DNA of 5,840 nucleotides from DATAYF01 sp036272735. GTDB taxonomy: Bacteria > Chloroflexota > Ktedonobacteria > Ktedonobacterales > Ktedonobacteraceae. How positions within the stretch are numbered: the first letter of the stretch is position 1; each line of letters opens with the position of its first letter. The position numbers and the translations under genes are program-made. The notes beneath the pieces are model-generated. The model did no database searches. It was given only the letters and a program-made list of their open reading frames with translations, and had not been told where the DNA came from. The stretch spans positions 1 through 5,840 of the forward strand of contig DATAYF010000192.1 in assembly GCA_036272735.1 (NCBI GenBank), given 5' to 3'. This document shows, in pieces, positions 5,439 through 5,840 of the stretch.

Positions 5439-5840
5439 ATGGTTCGCGCACACAAGATCCGCCTCAACCCTACAGAAGAGCAAAAGAACTATTTTGCCAG
5501 GGCCGCAGGAATTGCCCGTTTTGTATGAAACTGGGCACTTGCGGAATGGAAGCGGCAGTATCAAGCGGGCGAGAAACCGACGGCCTTGAAACTCAAGAAG
5601 CAATTCAACGAGATCCGGCGCGAACACTTCCCCTGGACATGGGACGTGACGAAGAATGCCTCAGATCAGCCCTTCTTCGACCTCAGATCAGCCTTCACAG
5701 CCTTTTTTGAGGGCCGGGCGCGCCGCCCGCGCTTCAAGAGCAAGAAAAAAAGTAAGCCGAGCTTTTACTTAGCCAACGATCAATGCGAGTTACAAGATCA
5801 CCGCATTTGGATTCCGAAGCTCGGCTGGGTGAATATGGCG
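5439..5840 (+). pseudogene. tnpB: IS200/IS605-type TnpB (RNA-guided nuclease family), 5' part, interrupted by an in-frame stop
   Basis: From ATG 5439 the frame reads MVRAHKIRLNPTEEQKNYF and then ARFV, stop, NWALAEWKRQY. Past the stop it stays open to the window end with typical OrfB/TnpB N-terminal content: DVTKNASDQPFFDLRSAFTAFF, EGRARRPRFKSKKK, and DHRIWIPKLGWVNM. About 134 codons are present of the roughly 370-450 usual for the family. The catalytic DED residues and zinc finger would lie beyond the window. TnpB proteins are guide-RNA-directed DNA nucleases that accompany IS200/IS605 transposons. Codon 30 (5526-5528) is TGA where relatives usually have an aromatic residue before NWAL; a TGG-to-TGA change is the simplest path. 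With no frameshift and good conservation after the stop, the damage looks recent, or it is a sequencing error. No tnpA is seen upstream, so the element may be a tnpB-only type (IS1341-like). Confidence 0.85.

Noticed and set aside
5185..5451. 89-residue N-terminal extension of the Ppx frame
   Set aside because: It crosses the promoter and palindrome, has an odd Phe/Leu/Cys-rich composition, and the Ppx fold begins normally after ATG 5184, which has its own ribosome site.
5659..5693. 13-bp direct repeat CCTCAGATCAGCC spaced 22 bp apart
   Set aside because: It lies within conserved tnpB coding sequence, is read in two different frames, and neither copy disturbs the protein, so it is likely chance.
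5525..5710. 61-codon plus-strand open frame at the tnpB stop
   Set aside because: It is out of frame with tnpB; the homologous frame continues uninterrupted alongside it, so it is not a restart of TnpB.

Overview
The window is a bacterial chromosomal segment of moderate GC with compact, recognisable genes. The mix is a TetR regulator, a CLC transporter ending in CBS and TrkA_C domains, a Ppx/GppA phosphatase joined to a CHAD half, and an IS200/IS605-type tnpB. Together with the codon style, it resembles soil bacteria with transposon-rich, mid-GC genomes, such as Ktedonobacteria (Chloroflexota). This placement is a guess from general impression, since the sequence carries no taxonomic marker gene.

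Layout. Positions 1-223 are a regulatory region. A strong Shine-Dalgarno sequence on the minus strand at the left edge suggests a divergent gene starting just outside the window. An extended -10 promoter followed by a 12-bp palindrome precedes a TetR/AcrR-type regulator (224-826, +). Its stop codon lies in the loop of an intrinsic terminator (809-841). After a 70-bp gap comes a 702-residue CLC chloride transporter with paired CBS domains and a TrkA_C domain (913-3021, +). A 149-bp convergent gap with a strong 11-bp hairpin follows.

On the minus strand lies a two-gene operon, read right to left. The first gene (5184-3754) is a Ppx/GppA phosphatase with the N-terminal half of a CHAD domain fused at its C-terminus. 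The second gene (3761-3171) carries the C-terminal half of CHAD. They overlap by 8 nt in different frames, so one CHAD fold appears to be encoded by two translationally coupled genes. CHAD domains bind inorganic polyphosphate and Ppx hydrolyses it, so the pair is probably a polyphosphate-degrading enzyme with its own polyphosphate-binding partner.

The 254-bp gap at 5185-5438 holds the operon promoter, a 28-bp near-perfect palindrome (5249-5276) just upstream of that promoter, and a perfect-consensus sigma-70 promoter pointing right (5366-5394). The last gene is the 5' part of an IS200/IS605-type tnpB (5439 to the window end) with an in-frame TGA at codon 30, so it is probably a pseudogene or decaying element.

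The most unusual item is the split CHAD/Ppx operon. Next are the operator-like palindrome in front of it and the consensus promoter driving an interrupted tnpB. I see no convincing wholly new system.
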